A program made the position numbers and the translations under genes. This document shows positions 6,795-15,615 of a DNA stretch of 38,043 nt, piece after piece. The stretch comes from Candidatus Mediterraneibacter pullicola (GTDB lineage: Bacteria > Bacillota > Clostridia > Lachnospirales > Lachnospiraceae), in NCBI GenBank assembly GCA_019117065.1, contig DXAK01000015.1, positions 1-38,043 of the forward strand, in the 5' to 3' direction. Numbering within the stretch: the stretch's first letter is position 1; every line of letters begins with the position of its first letter. The notes beneath the pieces were generated by a model that worked only from the letters and a program-made list of their open reading frames with translations, was not told the origin of the DNA and made no database searches.

Positions 6795-8018
6795 CTACTG
6801 TACATTCTCTTCTCTTACAATCTCCATCGCTTTCTCCAGCTGGTTATCCGCCTGAGGATCGTCCGCGTTATACTCATACTCCACTTCCACATCCGGTGTC
6901 ACTCCCTCGCCGTTGATGCTCCTGCCGCTGGGCGTATAGTACTCCGCGATCGTCAGTTTCAGATATGTGCCATCATTCAGATCCATAGGCTGCTGAACGA
7001 CGCCCTTTCCATACGTGGTCATTCCTACAATCTGTCCGGTCCCGTAATCCTGAACAGCTCCGGCAAATATCTCAGAAGCGCTTGCGCTATACTGGTTTAC
7101 CAGCACTGCCAGCGGTTTTGTAAATTCATTTTTGCCATCGCAGGCAACCTCTTCTACATTTCCATATTTATCTTCCGTAGAGACAATCGTTCCTTCTGGT
7201 AAAAGGATCTTCAGCATATCCGTCACTGTGGTAAGATTGCCGCCCGGATTTCCTCGCAGATCGATAACAAGTCCCTGCATGCCCTGAGCTTCCAGATCAT
7301 CAAGAGCTTCTTTAAACTGATCATATGTGACATCGTCAAATTCGCTGACCATAATATAACCGATACTGTCCTCTTTCATCTCATACCTGACAGTCTGCAC
7401 CTGTATCACATCGCGTGTCGCCACAGTCTCAACCGCCTCACCGGCCCTCATAACTTTGATCGCTACGTCCGTACCTTTCTCGCCTTTAATCCATGAAACA
7501 ACCGTATCCAGCTCCTGCCCCTCGGCGTCCTTCCCATCTACCTGATATAAAATATCTCCGGCTTTCAGTCCTGCTTTATCGGCAGGGGAATCCTCATATA
7601 CATTCACGACCGTGATTTCCCCGCTGTTGATATTCTTCGACATCGTTGCACCAATCCCAGAAAATTCTCCGCTGGTCGTCTCCAGAAGAGCCTTGGTCTC
7701 CTCTTTATCATAGTACACAGTATACGGATCCCCCAATGCGCTGGCGTATCCTGAATAGATACCGTCGATCAGAACATCCTCGTCTATCTCATCTTCATAC
7801 AGATAATAAGACTCAATCAAGCCGTTCAGCTGATCCAGTTTTTGCTCCACATCTGACTTGGAGATGTTTTCTGAAGTAAAATCTCCTGTCTGCCGGTATG
7901 AAACAAGATGCCAGACTTCCCAGCCGCATGCAAAGATCAACACCGCTGTCAGAAAACCTGCGCCGGCCCCTATCCAGAATTTTCTCGCACTTGTCGTTTC
8001 CCTTGTATTCTCCTCCAT
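6795..8018 (-). CDS. S41-family C-terminal processing peptidase (CtpA/CtpB-like)
   Basis: The product has 407 residues. A short cytoplasmic segment precedes one membrane span (about 13-35), so the enzyme is anchored outside the membrane. A PDZ domain (about 115-195: GIGATMSKNINSGEITVVNV, SPADKAGLKAGDILYQVDG) is followed by the S41 protease core. The catalytic pair is Ser313 in SASASEIFAG and Lys338 in TTYGKGVVQ. Their 25-residue spacing matches Prc/CtpA. Such peptidases cut signalling proteins and activate or degrade wall hydrolases. It lies 101 bp downstream of the M23 peptidase, behind a partial terminator, so its expression is probably linked to the ftsEX unit. Confidence 0.95.
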   Translation of the reverse strand: MEENTRETTSARKFWIGAGAGFLTAVLIFACGWEVWHLVSYRQTGDFTSENISKSDVEQKLDQLNGLIESYYLYEDEIDEDVLIDGIYSGYASALGDPYTVYYDKEETKALLETTSGEFSGIGATMSKNINSGEITVVNVYEDSPADKAGLKAGDILYQVDGKDAEGQELDTVVSWIKGEKGTDVAIKVMRAGEAVETVATRDVIQVQTVRYEMKEDSIGYIMVSEFDDVTYDQFKEALDDLEAQGMQGLVIDLRGNPGGNLTTVTDMLKILLPEGTIVSTEDKYGNVEEVACDGKNEFTKPLAVLVNQYSASASEIFAGAVQDYGTGQIVGMTTYGKGVVQQPMDLNDGTYLKLTIAEYYTPSGRSINGEGVTPDVEVEYEYNADDPQADNQLEKAMEIVREENVQ

Positions 8019-8042
8019 AACTGCCTCCCATTTTCACATAGA

Positions 8043-8080
8043 ATAAAAGGACAAAGGGGCTTTTCTTCCCACTTTGTCCT
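8043..8080 (-). terminator. Hairpin terminator between the M23 and S41 peptidase genes
   Basis: GGACAAAG (8049-8056) pairs with CTTTGTCC (8072-8079), extended by GGG/CCC across one mismatch, and on the minus strand it is followed by TTTTATT. The short U-tract suggests partial termination. Confidence 0.6.
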
Positions 8081-8119
8081 CCCTCTTGTATTACAGCCTC
8101 TTTATGCGGCTGTTATGTA

Positions 8120-9244
8120 TCACAGATAATTGCTCGGATTGACCGCGACACCGTTTAGCTCAACTTGGAAATGCAGATGATTTCCTGTAGAAAATCCTGT
8201 CGTTCCCACTCCGCCGATCTGCTGCCCTTTCTCTACATAATCTCCAGTTGAGACACAGAGATAACTGTGATGCATGTACTTGGTCACTAGACCGTTTCCA
8301 TGATTGATAACAACCCAGTTACCGGCGCTATTGCTCCATCCTGCCATAGTGACTCTTCCAGCCGCCGCCGCGTAGGTCGGCGTTCCCGCCGGAGCCGCGT
8401 AGTCATGCCCTTTGTGCGGTACCGGATCAAAAGGGCGAACCTCTCCAAAATAGCTGCTCTGAGATGTATAGCCGGGACAGGGATGTGTGAAATATCCGTT
8501 TCCACTGACTACACTCTCCCCGGGTTCTCTAATAACAGTTCCTCCGCCGCTGCCACTACTCTGCTGCTGTTGCTGTCTGATCCGTTCAGCCTGCGCAGCT
8601 TTCTCCTGAAGTTCTTTGAGAGTCACTGAATTTTCATCAATCTGCGACTGGAGATCTGCAAGCTCCGCCTCATTTTCTGCCATTAAAGTCTCAATTTCTG
8701 ATTGCTGGTCAATCAGTTGGTTTTGAAGATCATTCAGTTCTTCGTACTCGGCCTGAATCTGAGCTTCCTTTTTCTCTACCTCTTTCACTGTATCCTGATA
8801 CCGGATTAGTTCATTTCTATCATATTCAGAAAGCTGTGAGATATACTCTGCTTTATTAAGAAAATCCCCCATACTTTCACTGGACATGAGCATTTCCACC
8901 ATCTGCGTATTTCCGCCCTCATACATGAACTTAATACGCAGCTTCATGCTCTCGTATTGGTCGTCTGCATCGTTTCGCGCCTGCACCAGCTCATTCTCAA
9001 CCGCTTCAACCTCTGCTTCTTTTTCTTCAAGCTTCTGCTTTGTCTCATCTGCTTGCTTAATAATAGATGCCAGCCTATTCTCGAGAGATGCTTTTTCCTC
9101 TTCCACAGCTTCTTTTTGGTTTTCCAGCTCATCCGCCTTTTTTTCGGCTTCATCCAGAGTAACCGCGCCTGCACTGTATGCCATCGCTGTCACCAGTGTA
9201 AATGCCGTCAAAATAACCGTCAGCTTTCTCATTCGTCTCCTCAT
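8120..9244 (-). CDS. Coiled-coil M23 peptidase, EnvC/PcsB-type partner of FtsEX
   Basis: The product has 374 residues. An N-terminal signal peptide (about 1-28: basic RRRMRK, hydrophobic LTVILTAFTLVTAMAYSAGA) is followed by a long charged coiled coil (about 29-225, rich in EKKADELENQKEAVEEEK-type heptads). A Gln/Ser/Gly linker leads to a C-terminal LytM domain (about 255-374). The zinc ligands are present: HKGHD (HxxxD) and HLHFQ (HxH). It is secreted and cleaves peptidoglycan cross-bridges or is switched by FtsEX. It lies 10 bp behind ftsX, which supports the FtsEX-activated septal hydrolase model. The start used has GGGGGTG six nucleotides upstream, and an ATG four codons later is possible. 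Confidence 0.93.
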   Translation of the reverse strand: MRRRMRKLTVILTAFTLVTAMAYSAGAVTLDEAEKKADELENQKEAVEEEKASLENRLASIIKQADETKQKLEEKEAEVEAVENELVQARNDADDQYESMKLRIKFMYEGGNTQMVEMLMSSESMGDFLNKAEYISQLSEYDRNELIRYQDTVKEVEKKEAQIQAEYEELNDLQNQLIDQQSEIETLMAENEAELADLQSQIDENSVTLKELQEKAAQAERIRQQQQQSSGSGGGTVIREPGESVVSGNGYFTHPCPGYTSQSSYFGEVRPFDPVPHKGHDYAAPAGTPTYAAAAGRVTMAGWSNSAGNWVVINHGNGLVTKYMHHSYLCVSTGDYVEKGQQIGGVGTTGFSTGNHLHFQVELNGVAVNPSNYL

Positions 9245-9254
9245 AAGGCACCCC

Positions 9255-10205
9255 CTATACTTTCAGGTGCTTGCGTACTGTAAAGAAACTTCCAAAGAAA
9301 CCAATTCCGATTCCCATGATAATACCGATTGGGAGAAGGAACTGATACACCGTACCCACAGGTAGGAAATCAATAATATTCTGGAGAATACTGAATCTCT
9401 CCATAATATACTGCACTGCTCTGTCGTACAGGAAAAATAGCAATGCCAACGGGATTGCCGCGCCAAAGATTCCGATGATAAGACCTTCGATCACGAATGG
9501 GGAACGAACCACAAAGTCCTTTGCCCCTATATATTTCATAATAGCGATCTCTTCTTTCCTGACCGTAATACCCATTGTGACTGTGTTGCTGATCAGGAAG
9601 ATGGACACACCGAAAAGTATAATGATGATCGCGATCGATATCACTGCCACAAGCGTGTTCACGCTTGACAGCGTATTGGCTACTACATCCGATTTATTCA
9701 CTTCACGCACGCCGTCTAGCTTCTGCGCAAATGATACAAGCTCTTTCTGTGTCTCCGACAGAGAACGGCTCCTTGCCATTAGGTTGCCGCTATCCTCTGT
9801 CGTTTTCATGTACACTTCATAGTTATCAGAATTCGCCAGAGGATTATCCTCTTTAAATCCCTCCGCAAGCTCCGGGTTATCTCCAAAATACTGTTTCTGG
9901 AATTCCTCCCATGCTTCCTCGGCAGAGACATATCGCACCTCGCCCACGCCCTCATGGCTGCGCAATTCCTCTCCAATCTTTTCTTTCTGAGCATCTGTGG
10001 CGTCCTCCTCAAAAAATACAGTGATCGCCACTCCTTCCTCCGCTGTCCTGATGATGTACTGGAAGTTTACGATAATTGAGAAAAATAAACCGAACAGGAA
10101 GATACAAGCTGACATCGTCGCAACGGATGCGAGAGAAAACATCTTGTTCCTCCAGATATTCTTAACGCCCTGTTTTCCGACGTATCCTATTGTACTAATC
10201 CTCAT
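9255..10205 (-). CDS. ftsX: Cell-division ABC permease FtsX
   Basis: The product has 316 residues. The N-terminal cytoplasmic segment GYVGKQGVKNIWRNKMF precedes membrane span 1 (about 23-47). A large extracellular loop (about 50-190: ITVFFEEDATDAQKEKIGEEL, then Y and W-rich segments) would contact the M23 peptidase. Three more spans follow at about 190-220, 240-265 and 285-310, with the FtsX-type ISNTVTMGITVRKEEIAIMKYIGA between spans 2 and 3. Its start overlaps the end of ftsE by 11 nt (ATGAGGATTAG), indicating translational coupling. It transmits FtsE ATP hydrolysis across the membrane at the septum. Confidence 0.96.
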   Translation of the reverse strand: MRISTIGYVGKQGVKNIWRNKMFSLASVATMSACIFLFGLFFSIIVNFQYIIRTAEEGVAITVFFEEDATDAQKEKIGEELRSHEGVGEVRYVSAEEAWEEFQKQYFGDNPELAEGFKEDNPLANSDNYEVYMKTTEDSGNLMARSRSLSETQKELVSFAQKLDGVREVNKSDVVANTLSSVNTLVAVISIAIIIILFGVSIFLISNTVTMGITVRKEEIAIMKYIGAKDFVVRSPFVIEGLIIGIFGAAIPLALLFFLYDRAVQYIMERFSILQNIIDFLPVGTVYQFLLPIGIIMGIGIGFFGSFFTVRKHLKV

Positions 10206-10881
10206 TTATATACCCACCTTTTTGTTCATCGCTGACGATCACGCCCTGTTTCATCGTGATAACGCGCTCGTTCATCTCATTTACGATCTCCTGATTATGC
10301 GTAACAACAAGAACTGTCGTCCCGCGTTCATTTGCCTCCTTCAGAATACTCATAATCTCCCATGAGTTCGTCGGATCCAGATTACCCGTCGGCTCATCGC
10401 ACAACAAAATGGCAGGCTCATTTACCAGCGCTCTCGCGATCGCGACACGTTGCTGCTCTCCTCCCGAAAGCTCTCTCGGGAAAGATTTGTACTTCTGCGC
10501 AAGACCTACAAGAGAGAGCGCCGCCGGCACCTTTTTCTTGATCACTCTTGTCGGGGTCTCTGTCACGCGCAGCGCAAACGCGATATTCTCATAAATATTT
10601 CTGTCCTTCAGGAGCCTGAAATCCTGAAAGACTACTCCAAGCCCTCTTCTGTACTTTGCAATATGACGATGCTTCATTCGGTTGAGGTTCTGCCCGTTTA
10701 CGATGATCGTCCCTTCCGTCGGGTTTAATTCTTTCATAATAAGGCGGATCAGAGTTGACTTTCCTGATCCGCTGTCTCCGACGATAAAGACGAACTCACC
10801 GCGTTCGATCTTTACGGAGACTCCGTTCAGGGCCGCATTTCCCTTGGAATACTCCTTCGTCACATTTCTTAATTCGATCAT
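10195..10881 (-). CDS. ftsE: Cell-division ATP-binding protein FtsE
   Basis: The product has 228 residues. Motifs appear in order: Walker [10 protein letters not shown] (about 36-44), Q-loop VVFQDFRLL (about 86-94), signature [15 protein letters not shown] (about 139), Walker [14 protein letters not shown] (about 159-171), and the H-loop VVTHNQE. The QDFRLL and EPTGNLD variants are typical of FtsE. AGGAGGG lies upstream of the ATG. Co-transcription with ftsX, and probably the M23 gene, is evident from overlap and spacing. Confidence 0.96.
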   Translation of the reverse strand: MIELRNVTKEYSKGNAALNGVSVKIERGEFVFIVGDSGSGKSTLIRLIMKELNPTEGTIIVNGQNLNRMKHRHIAKYRRGLGVVFQDFRLLKDRNIYENIAFALRVTETPTRVIKKKVPAALSLVGLAQKYKSFPRELSGGEQQRVAIARALVNEPAILLCDEPTGNLDPTNSWEIMSILKEANERGTTVLVVTHNQEIVNEMNERVITMKQGVIVSDEQKGGYINED

Positions 10882-10923
10882 ATGTCCCTCCTAATTACTT
10901 ATACTCCTGTATTTTATAATATC

Positions 10924-11058
10924 TTACCCTGTGAAAGCCTGCTTGGACTAAAGATGCCGTATCCTCCCCCGCTTGGGCTGAACGCCTAACACCACACAGC
11001 CGATCCCGCCGTCTGCGGGCAAGCCCACACGGCGCCCCGTCTGCGCGTTACAGGGCTA
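10924..11058. repeat. GC-rich palindromic block in the ftsE leader (REP-like or structured RNA)
   Basis: Between the PucR-type gene and ftsE lies about 135 bp that is much GC-richer than its flanks. It is closed by CCCTGT (10927-10932) against ACAGGG (11050-11055). Inside it are an imperfect hairpin 11008-11033 (GCCGTCTGCGGGC / GCCCACACGGC) and a direct repeat CGTCTGCG. It has no convincing ORF and no run of T on the minus strand. It may be a repetitive extragenic palindrome, a terminator-like element for the upstream gene, or an unrecognised leader RNA. Confidence 0.45.
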
Positions 11059-11066
11059 AACAGGTA

Positions 11067-12158
11067 TCAATACTCCAGTGACTCCATGTACTTCATATAT
11101 TTTACTACCATGAGCGCAATCTTGAATGTAATGGCATCCTCGAACACGCGCAGATCCAATCCTGTGCTCTTTTGGAGCTTGTCCAGTCTGTATACAAGAG
11201 TATTTCTGTGAATATATAACTGTCTGGACGTTTCTGATACATTGAGACTGTTTTCAAAGAATTTATTTATTGTCGTCAATGCCTCCTCATCAAATTCGTC
11301 CGGAGACTTCCCCTCGAAAATCTCCTTAATGAACATCTTGCACAGTGGAATCGGAAGCTGGTAGATCAGCCGTCCGATACCAAGAGTTGTAAACGCTATG
11401 ATATCTTTCTCGTCAAAAAAGATCTTGCCGACGTCGAGAGCTAATTTCGCCTCTTTGTAAGACTTGGAAACTTCTTTGATATCGTTAACGATGGTACCGT
11501 ATGCAATGCGGATCTGCTCCTCGTCTCCCTCATTGCGAAGCGTATCGAGCATCTCACACGCCATCTTTTCCAGTTCCCTGTTGCCTTCCTTCTCCGACAG
11601 TTCCTTGACAACGATGATATTCTTCTCATCTACAGCAGTAATAAAATCCTTTGATTTTCCACCAAGAATACTTCTCACATTCTCAAGGGCAGCGTTATCT
11701 TTTTCGTGCAATGTCTCAATAATAAAGATAACACGTTTTACCTCTGTGTCAATATGTAATTTTTTTGCACGATTATAAATATCTACCAAAAGCAGGTTGT
11801 CAAGAAGAAGATTCTTAATAAAATTATCCTTGTCAAACCGCTCTTTATAGGCAACTAAAAGGCTCTGAATCTGAAATGCCGCAATCTTGCCCAGCATGTA
11901 CACATCCTCGCTATCCCCCGCTGCCAAAAGCACATATTCTAATCTTTGTTCATCAAAGATCTTGAAAAACTGGCAGCCCTGTATCACCTGACTATCCGCA
12001 GGGGATTCCACAAATGAAAGTACCGCCCCACCCCAGTCTTGAATGTTTTCAAAGGTGGCAGCCAACTCTTTTCCTTCTGTGTCCAGCACGCAGAAATCGA
12101 CTCTTGAGATTCCTTTTAATCCCTCGATCGTATTTTGCAGTATCTGATTTGAAATCAT
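11067..12158 (-). CDS. PucR/CdaR-type transcriptional regulator
   Basis: The product has 363 residues from the ATG at 12158 with GGAGGG upstream; the open frame extends 20 codons further but without a ribosome binding site. The N-terminal ~110 residues are a sensory region of unknown ligand, followed by a GGDEF-like/CdaR central region (about 140-280). The C-terminal PucR HTH_30 domain (about 300-355: NVSETSRQLYIHRNTLVYRLDKL, then FEDAITFKIALMV) is diagnostic. It lies directly upstream of ftsE on the same strand. That pairing recurs in Clostridia to my knowledge, though a direct role in division has not been shown here. A TATAAT on the minus strand at 12251-12246 is a plausible -10. Confidence 0.88.
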   Translation of the reverse strand: MISNQILQNTIEGLKGISRVDFCVLDTEGKELAATFENIQDWGGAVLSFVESPADSQVIQGCQFFKIFDEQRLEYVLLAAGDSEDVYMLGKIAAFQIQSLLVAYKERFDKDNFIKNLLLDNLLLVDIYNRAKKLHIDTEVKRVIFIIETLHEKDNAALENVRSILGGKSKDFITAVDEKNIIVVKELSEKEGNRELEKMACEMLDTLRNEGDEEQIRIAYGTIVNDIKEVSKSYKEAKLALDVGKIFFDEKDIIAFTTLGIGRLIYQLPIPLCKMFIKEIFEGKSPDEFDEEALTTINKFFENSLNVSETSRQLYIHRNTLVYRLDKLQKSTGLDLRVFEDAITFKIALMVVKYMKYMESLEY

Positions 12159-12260
12159 ACTTTTCCCTCCGCTCCTTTGAATTGTTTCATGTACATTTTT
12201 CACAAAATTTTTACACAAAAAATTCTTTCGCTCACATACTCATGTATTATATTAAGGCAA

Positions 12261-12308
12261 AACAGCAAAAAAAGAAAGAGGAAATGCAATTTTTTTATGC
12301 ACTTCCTC
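12261..12308 (-). terminator. Intrinsic terminator after the WecG/TagA-type gene
   Basis: On the minus strand, GAGGAAGTGCA (12308-12298) pairs with TGCATTTCCTC (12288-12278), 10 of 11 bp plus a G-U pair, around an A-rich loop, and is followed by TTTCTTTTTTTGC. It separates the glycosyltransferase gene from the PucR-type gene. The rest of 12159-12373 is AT-rich promoter-like DNA with no gene. Confidence 0.8.
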
Positions 12309-12373
12309 AATATTTTTACAAAAAATTCACAATTCATTTTCTATACATTGTTCACAAATCTCTGGAATGACAC

Positions 12374-13036
12374 TTACTGCTCCTTGCCTGCCCGCCACCA
12401 GAATAGCCTTTTTCTAAAAAAATGCTTCACTCTCCCAATTGGAAAGCGCTTTTCCTGTTCCCCTCCAAACACTGCTCCGCAACCAAACCAAATCTTTGCA
12501 TTTAGCAGCGCTTTGTTTCTGTCTATGAACTGCTCCTGATACGGGGAAGCCAAGACAGACAGGATACAGTCTGTCTCTGTGCCATTGATATCATTAACCA
12601 CATTTTCTTCCCTGCTGTCATCTGCAAGAATCCCTCTTCCTGTAAGTCTAAGCCCTCCGCTGTAACCCGCGAGCGCCTCTGCTGCGCTATTAAGTATTTC
12701 TTCCGTCTCTGCCAAGAGGAATACTTTCTTTTGGTTTTTCTGGAGATACTTTATAAACAGCTTTAAAAAAGTACGGTTCTCCGCTTCCTTTAAGCGGGTT
12801 CTGTCACCGATGTCAGCAGCTTTCAGTATCTCAGGCTCTCCGGGGAGAACCAATCCAAATCCATCTACTAATTCTCTCCACTGTTCATCCTCGCTGTTCT
12901 TCATCAGCACATCCATGGACAGAATTTCTATTATATCAACCGAGTCGTCTTCCAAAAACCGCATCATTCGGACCATTGTCTCCTTTGCGGTAAGACAGTC
13001 CAATCTGATACCCATGACCTCTATATTATCTGTCAT
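12374..13036 (-). CDS. WecG/TagA/CpsF-family glycosyltransferase-like protein
   Basis: The product has 220 residues. The family pattern is present: an N-terminal VMGIRLDCLTAKETMVRMM, then VDGFGLVLPGEPEILKAADI where family members have their DGxGxV substrate loop, KKVFLLAETEEILNSAAEAL, and a C-terminal SVLASPYQEQFIDRNKALLNAKIWFGCGAVFGG matching the conserved SPxQExW ... GVGGxFD block. The Trp and the terminal Asp are replaced, so the activity may differ from the N-acetylmannosamine transfer known for TagA in teichoic-acid synthesis. It is short relative to canonical members (~240-250). No wall-polymer operon surrounds it. A weak GGTGATG precedes the ATG. Confidence 0.75.
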   Translation of the reverse strand: MTDNIEVMGIRLDCLTAKETMVRMMRFLEDDSVDIIEILSMDVLMKNSEDEQWRELVDGFGLVLPGEPEILKAADIGDRTRLKEAENRTFLKLFIKYLQKNQKKVFLLAETEEILNSAAEALAGYSGGLRLTGRGILADDSREENVVNDINGTETDCILSVLASPYQEQFIDRNKALLNAKIWFGCGAVFGGEQEKRFPIGRVKHFFRKRLFWWRAGKEQ

Positions 13037-13103
13037 AACTACATCACCTTTTGTCTCCCCAGTTGTATAATTTTAGCAAATATCAACCTTTTTGTAAAGA
13101 TTT

Positions 13104-13334
13104 TTACTGTTCCTGACGCTTTTTCTTTTTTGTCACCAGCCCTCCGATTCTCCCAGTTTCCTTGGAGGTCAGGGATTTCCATCCATTGGCAAGCACCCTG
13201 TCGAGAAGCCCCAATTCCTCCGCTATCTCATATTTCATTTTTTCTTCCGGTTCCAGATGATCCAGATCAATCGGTTTTTCTTTCTTCTTTCCCACAATAT
13301 CCCTTCTTTCCGTTTTATCGGGAGTATTGCCCAT
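13104..13334 (-). CDS. Small acid-soluble spore protein, alpha/beta type
   Basis: The product has 76 residues, with a charged N-terminus followed by the SASP core MKYEIAEELGLLDRVLANGW, then SLTSKETGRIGGLVTKKKKR. The E-x-A-x-E-L-G segment and SKETGxIGGxVTKK are the two conserved blocks that coat DNA in the spore; the first contains the site cut by the GPR protease on germination. The start chosen (ATG 13334) has a weak ribosome binding site, while a GTG 13 codons later follows AGAAGGG and may be the true start. It would be made in the forespore under sigma-G. It implies a spore-forming host. Confidence 0.85.
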   Translation of the reverse strand: MGNTPDKTERRDIVGKKKEKPIDLDHLEPEEKMKYEIAEELGLLDRVLANGWKSLTSKETGRIGGLVTKKKKRQEQ

Positions 13335-13393
13335 AAGGCTTCTTATTATTCAGAAGAGTGGGTGCTTTGAAACACTGTATAGAAAGATAGATT

Positions 13394-13582
13394 TTACATC
13401 GGACCGTCTGGTATGATAATCGCCGCTATAATGTATGCCAATATCCCTCCGCCCGTGCATCCGAACAGCACGAACAATAGGCGGATCAAAGTGGGGTCGA
13501 TATTAAAATATTCGCCGATCCCCCCGCACACACCGCACAACATCCGCTGGGTTTTTGATCTGTATAATTTCTTATCGCTCAT
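13394..13582 (-). CDS. PspC-domain membrane protein
   Basis: The product has 62 residues from the ATG at 13582, which follows AAAGGAG (the frame upstream lacks one). The PspC signature reads KKLYRSKTQRMLCGVCGGIGEYFNIDPTLIRLLFVLF, followed by one membrane span through GGILAYIIAAIIIP. It is the last gene of the PadR-DUF1700-DUF4097 unit, 38 bp behind it. PspC proteins respond to membrane stress. Confidence 0.92.
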   Translation of the reverse strand: MSDKKLYRSKTQRMLCGVCGGIGEYFNIDPTLIRLLFVLFGCTGGGILAYIIAAIIIPDGPM

Positions 13583-13620
13583 ATATGATTCTCCTTTCCT
13601 GCTCCCCTGCATATTGCCTT

Positions 13621-14523
13621 CTATTTAAACATAAGCTCAATACTCCCCAGATTACATTCTGCCTTTATCTCACTTCCGCTTCCATGATCTGCTTTTATTC
13701 TATTATGGAAGGAACTGTATGATTCCCCATTGATCATCACCTCTCCCAAATCGCAGTTCACTTCATAATTATAGGCGTCCGAACTGCCTGGAAGCGTACA
13801 TTGTATATTGCCGAGATCACATTGAAGGTCTGCCCGATCCGTCACTTCTCCTTCCAGTACGATCTGTCCGGCGCCACACTCCGCCTCCAGACTCCTTACA
13901 CTAAAAGAAGTCAGAACCACTTGACCGGCGCCTGCCGACGCCAACATCTGATCCGCTTCCACTTCCGTCATCTCTATGAATCCCGCCTGTGCATCCGCGG
14001 ATATCTTCTGAAAATATGTCCCTCTGGGAACACTAATATACATGACTCCCGAGTTCTCAGTGGTAAGCCTTCCCCCGTCTTCCATCTCTACCTTCAGTTC
14101 AGTATCCTCCTGCCATACATGAATCCGCTTCCTTAAATCATCACGGCAATACAACGTATCTACAATGATACTGTCTCCATCATAGGGCAGCACGTATACG
14201 CCCATGCCGGCAAGTTCAATATCTAACTCATTGATCCCATAGAAATCCGTCACCGTATCTCCATTGACCTCACCGGGCACATATTCGGAATCTGTAAAAA
14301 ATCCTATATCACCCAGATCATCTATATTGTCCAGTTCAGAACTCACTGTCACTTCATTGGTGATACCTATACGATTCAGCCACCGGCGGATAATATTTTC
14401 ATCTTCTCTGCTTCGAAGAATACCAAAGCCTCCTAAAATCGTCCCTGCCACGGCAAGCACTATCCCTACAGCCGCCAGAATCCCGCATACGATCCAAAAG
14501 ACTTTCCATCTCTTACTCTTCAT
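13621..14523 (-). CDS. Membrane-anchored DUF4097 beta-helix protein
   Basis: The product has 300 residues. One N-terminal membrane span (about 8-32) is followed by a short linker, then an extracellular right-handed beta-helix-like region of short repeats. Examples are ELDIELAGMGVYVLPYDGD, MYISVPRGTYFQKISADAQAG, LEAECGAGQIVLEGEV and LQCDLGNIQCTLPGSSDA. This is the DUF4097 pattern. The gene starts 3 nt after the DUF1700 stop codon, so the two are co-translated. Its role is unknown. The family is regularly paired with DUF1700 and PadR in envelope-stress modules. Confidence 0.88.
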   Translation of the reverse strand: MKSKRWKVFWIVCGILAAVGIVLAVAGTILGGFGILRSREDENIIRRWLNRIGITNEVTVSSELDNIDDLGDIGFFTDSEYVPGEVNGDTVTDFYGINELDIELAGMGVYVLPYDGDSIIVDTLYCRDDLRKRIHVWQEDTELKVEMEDGGRLTTENSGVMYISVPRGTYFQKISADAQAGFIEMTEVEADQMLASAGAGQVVLTSFSVRSLEAECGAGQIVLEGEVTDRADLQCDLGNIQCTLPGSSDAYNYEVNCDLGEVMINGESYSSFHNRIKADHGSGSEIKAECNLGSIELMFK

Positions 14524-14526
14524 ATA

Positions 14527-15264
14527 CTATTGCACCGCCTTTCTGTGAAATGGCCTCCTGCACAGATCTACAAAGCCTCTGAGCATTGCCGGGAATACAA
14601 CCATACATGCCTTCACTATCCCGACAGTTGCCATCAGCCCCAGCACAAAAAGCAGGATGCCGATCCCTATCACAACCATCGCTGCCGGAGGTATGACAAT
14701 CAAGGCCAGCCCGGCAATCACCATCACGATCCCGGTAATCATAACTGCTATCGCCGCGATTACCAGACCTATGAAAAGTGCGATAATCCCAGCAATCAAT
14801 CCAAACACGGCGCAGGCTATCCCGATCGCCACCGGACCGGCTACAATCACAATCAGTGCAATGAGAATGAGCTTCAGCCAGCCGCTCGTCCAAGGCTCTT
14901 TCTTCTCGCCAGTATCTTCCTGTTCCTCCCCCGGATCTTTCCCTTGAGCGCCGTTCCTCGCATTCTGTGTCTGCGCGCTGTCTGGTGCGGCTCCCTGTCC
15001 ATGCTCCTCAAAACGCCGTCCATATTTTTCCATGTAATCTTTATGATCAAATTTTTCTTCATCAAACGCCGTACCGTAATAGTCGGCCTTGATGGACTCT
15101 GCCACCTTCTTTGGGCTTCCCAGTTCACGGAGCGTTTCCGCCTCGTTCTCCTCTCCGGCATCCGCCAGATAATCTGCATAATACTGAACCGCAGCCTGCC
15201 GCTCATCCGCAGGCATATCAGATAAAAGCCGCTCAAGTTCATTCAAAAATTCCACACGGTTCAT
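14527..15264 (-). CDS. DUF1700/HAAS-domain integral membrane protein
   Basis: The product has 245 residues. The N-terminal cytosolic HAAS segment (about 1-65: MNRVEFLNELERLLSDMPAD, YYADYLADAGEENEAETLRELG, PKKVAESI) interacts with PadR-type partners in related systems. A charged linker then leads to about four closely packed, very Ile/Ala/Gly-rich membrane spans (about 128-225). It overlaps padR by 4 nt (ATGA). Confidence 0.9.
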   Translation of the reverse strand: MNRVEFLNELERLLSDMPADERQAAVQYYADYLADAGEENEAETLRELGSPKKVAESIKADYYGTAFDEEKFDHKDYMEKYGRRFEEHGQGAAPDSAQTQNARNGAQGKDPGEEQEDTGEKKEPWTSGWLKLILIALIVIVAGPVAIGIACAVFGLIAGIIALFIGLVIAAIAVMITGIVMVIAGLALIVIPPAAMVVIGIGILLFVLGLMATVGIVKACMVVFPAMLRGFVDLCRRPFHRKAVQ

Positions 15265-15584
15265 GCAGTCACACCTCCCTCAAATATCGCGTTGACTTTC
15301 TGGATATAAGCCTTCCATTCCGCCTTATATAAATTAAGCTGTACCGCCCCGCGGGACGTCACCTTATAATATCGTCTGTTTCTCCCGTCAAACTGTCTGT
15401 CGTAGACCTCTAAACATTCATCTTTCTGAAGTCTTCGGAGCACAGGATACAGTGTTGATTCTGAGACATCGATCACTTTGCGCACATCTTGCGTGATCCG
15501 ATAGCCGTATGTTCCCTCGTCCTCCATGGAAACAACCGCCAGTACGATAGCATCCAGAAGAGCCGCGCCTGTATTGAATACCAT
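15261..15584 (-). CDS. PadR-family transcriptional regulator
   Basis: The product has 107 residues: a winged HTH with the PadR signature DAIVLAVVSMEDEGTYGYRI, SESTLYPVLRRLQKDECLEVY and GRNRRYYKVTSRGAVQL, followed by a short dimerisation helix. AAAGGATGATC precedes the ATG. It is first in the operon with DUF1700, DUF4097 and PspC, and is transcribed from a consensus promoter overlapped by a perfect palindrome, which points to autorepression. Confidence 0.93.
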   Translation of the reverse strand: MVFNTGAALLDAIVLAVVSMEDEGTYGYRITQDVRKVIDVSESTLYPVLRRLQKDECLEVYDRQFDGRNRRYYKVTSRGAVQLNLYKAEWKAYIQKVNAIFEGGVTA

Positions 15585-15615
15585 GCGATCATCCTTTCTA
15601 TATTGTATTGTTTTT

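Noticed and set aside
8886..9365. Plus-strand frames of serine-rich protein opposite the M23 peptidase coiled coil
   Set aside because: These are shadows of the glutamate/lysine-rich coiled coil read in reverse.
14530..15225. 231-codon plus-strand frame opposite DUF1700
   Set aside because: It has His/Pro/Arg-rich, low-complexity composition and no family features. The minus-strand gene is clear.
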